Below are positions 62,393 through 64,000 of a DNA stretch of 64,000 nucleotides, in pieces. A program made the position numbers and the translations under genes. Origin of the DNA: Pararhizobium sp. A13 (GTDB taxonomy: Bacteria; Pseudomonadota; Alphaproteobacteria; Rhizobiales; Rhizobiaceae); NCBI RefSeq assembly GCF_040126305.1, contig NZ_CP149511.1, forward strand, positions 1,441,861-1,505,860, in the 5' to 3' direction. The first letter of the stretch is position 1. Each line of letters starts with the position of its first letter. The notes beneath the pieces are model-generated. The model did no database searches. It saw nothing but the letters and a program-made list of their open reading frames with translations, and had not been told where the DNA came from.

Positions 62393-64000
62393 TCAGACAC
62401 CGAGCGACGCTCTATAAAGCGCGATCTGCTTTTCACGGCCGATTTGGTCGGTGATCTTCTCCCAGGCCGCAGCAATTGCGTCCGCCCCGGCCTGGGCCGT
62501 CATCTGACCAGCGAAGACCTTCGCCAGCTCATCCTCGGCGACACTGTAGTACTGGAAGATGCCGGGAATGCGGGGCTCGATCGCGGCATTGGGGTGGTTA
62601 TAGGAGTTCGACTGTGACGCGAGATAGCTCGAAATGAACGCCTCGTCATAGCCGGCCGATACCCATTCCTTAATATCGAACTGACTCTTTCGATAGCACT
62701 GGAAGCCGGACGGATAGGCGGCTGACCACAGCGCGATATCCTTGCCTCCGAGATGGGCAGCAGCACTCCAGGCTGCCTTCTTTTTCTTCTCATCGCTGTC
62801 GACGCGGGCCATGACGTAAACACCCCAGCCGAGATAGGCCATGTTCGGAGCATGGTTCGGCCCGCTCGCGAGCTTGTCCCACTGGCCCGTCCTGGCATTG
62901 TAGACGTCATCCGAACCGGGAAGTATGTCGAAGCCAACCGTGTCGCCGATGACGGAACTGTCGCTGGTGCGGGCGCTGGAACCGACGTCGCCCCACCAGG
63001 ACACCATGGAGCCCGTACCAGCCAGGAACTGCTGGAAGGCGGTCGTGCCGGGATCGGCGTTGAGCTGGTCGCCGGCTTCCGAGGGCAGCGCGTCGATGAC
63101 ATCCTGAATGGCGCGAACCCAGGCCGGGTTGTTGATGCGCGGCTTCATCGTATCGACGTCGAACAGCCAGGCCTTGTCTTCGGGGTGCTTGGCGTAGGCC
63201 GCGGCGCGGCTGCCGAGGAAGTAGAAGCCAAAGCCGCCCCACGCCTTCGGTGCGTCGAGATAACCGACGGCTTCCATGCCGCCGATCTGCTTGCCCTTCA
63301 AGAACTTCGTGACTTCCTGGACCTTCTGCCAGGTCTTGGGGACGCCCCACTCACCTTCGTGACCCTCGTCCTTCCACGCCTTTGCCAGGGCTTCGTCGGT
63401 GAAATAGTCGGTGCGATAGTTGAAGTTGTGGCAATCGCCATCAACCGAGATACGGTAGGTCTTTCCTTCCCAGGTCCCGACCGGCGCCTTGAGATAATCG
63501 ACATAGTCATCCATGTCGATCTGCGCCTTGACCCAGTCGGGCATTTCGGACGCCAGACCCTTGCCGCAGACATCGCCCTCAAAGGGGGCGCCCATTTCGA
63601 GAATGTCGAAGTCTACGGTTCCAGTGGCGATCGCCTGCTGCAGGCGCGGATTGTAGTCGGCCTGCGCCAGATCGATCCACGAAATCTTCGCTCCGGTGTA
63701 CTCTTCCCACGATTTCAGGAAGCCACGGAACAGAAGGTTGTGGAGGTTCTGGTTGTTGAGACCCATGAAGGAGAGCTCGACACCTGCGAATTCGCCTGCG
63801 GCGACGGTCGCCTTGGTCGGACCAAGACACAGTTCACCGACCTTCTGCCAGTCGGCATCCGTAGGCGAACCCTTACCGACACCCGGGATTTGCAGCAGCT
63901 GCGTGCGCAGCGATGCCTCTTGTGCGCTGGCCGTTCCACCTGACCCAAACACCTGAGCGGTCGCCGCGAGCGCACCGAGGCTTGCCCCGGTCCTCAGGAC
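62393..64000 (-). CDS. Sugar ABC transporter, extracellular solute-binding protein (5' end outside window)
   Basis: The frame is open from the window edge to the stop at 62393 (535 residues visible), so the true start lies beyond 64000. The visible N-terminal part (RTGASLGALAATAQVFGSGGTASAQ) is the hydrophobic end of a signal peptide, perhaps Tat. The mature part shows LSFMGLNNQNLHNLLFRGFL and DFDILEMGAPFEG, typical of family 1 sugar-binding proteins but at the large end (about 510 residues). It is first of the operon with the two permeases downstream. Confidence 0.88.
   Translation of the reverse strand, partial: VLRTGASLGALAATAQVFGSGGTASAQEASLRTQLLQIPGVGKGSPTDADWQKVGELCLGPTKATVAAGEFAGVELSFMGLNNQNLHNLLFRGFLKSWEEYTGAKISWIDLAQADYNPRLQQAIATGTVDFDILEMGAPFEGDVCGKGLASEMPDWVKAQIDMDDYVDYLKAPVGTWEGKTYRISVDGDCHNFNYRTDYFTDEALAKAWKDEGHEGEWGVPKTWQKVQEVTKFLKGKQIGGMEAVGYLDAPKAWGGFGFYFLGSRAAAYAKHPEDKAWLFDVDTMKPRINNPAWVRAIQDVIDALPSEAGDQLNADPGTTAFQQFLAGTGSMVSWWGDVGSSARTSDSSVIGDTVGFDILPGSDDVYNARTGQWDKLASGPNHAPNMAYLGWGVYVMARVDSDEKKKKAAWSAAAHLGGKDIALWSAAYPSGFQCYRKSQFDIKEWVSAGYDEAFISSYLASQSNSYNHPNAAIEPRIPGIFQYYSVAEDELAKVFAGQMTAQAGADAIAAAWEKITDQIGREKQIALYRASLGV

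Overview
The window reads as an alphaproteobacterial replicon of the Rhizobiaceae type (Rhizobium, Agrobacterium or Sinorhizobium relatives), probably a chromid or large plasmid. The grounds are the high GC content, the density of ABC uptake operons each paired with a local regulator, DUF1127 and DUF599 genes, a rhizobial intergenic mosaic repeat, and the absence of rRNA, tRNA or core housekeeping genes. The genus is inferred from style and is not proven.

Layout. (1) 1-15.4 kb is a sugar/sugar-acid locus: an enolase-superfamily protein (cut by the window start), a DUF993 protein, three Gfo/Idh/MocA oxidoreductases, a complete CUT1 sugar ABC transporter, an SMP-30 lactonase, a DapA-like aldolase/dehydratase, an IlvD/Edd dehydratase, and TetR and GntR regulators with palindromic candidate operators. 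A frameshifted idonate-dehydrogenase remnant follows. (2) 16-23.9 kb is a peptide ABC operon with two proline-iminopeptidase-like hydrolases and a LuxR solo. The LuxR carries the Met/Trp ligand-pocket substitutions of the plant-signal-responsive OryR/PsoR/PipR group. (3) 24-29 kb is a gene-poor accessory zone of relics (frameshifted Fe permease, resolvase stub) and small orphan genes. (4) 29.0-35.7 kb is one 2223-residue gene made almost wholly of 277 in-register octapeptide repeats. (5) 36.3-47.2 kb is a catabolic operon (Liv-type ABC transporter, GST, intradiol dioxygenase, SDR, BKACE, MDR dehydrogenase, cupin) under a divergent LacI regulator with three identical GCAATCGATTGC palindromes. 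(6) 47.3-52.8 kb holds OsmC and DUF599 genes, a transposase relic, and an EmrAB-type efflux pair divergent from a TetR gene, with two near-identical operators. (7) 53-59 kb is a LuxR-type regulator divergent from a spermidine/putrescine-type ABC operon plus an SDR. (8) 59.4-64 kb has small orphan genes and a second CUT1 sugar transporter, cut by the window end.

How they work together: most genes form self-contained import-and-degrade modules, each with a regulator and nearby candidate operators, fitting a soil or plant-associated bacterium. The two most unusual items are the PipR-like plant-signal/peptide module and the giant octad-repeat protein, for which I recognise no described family.
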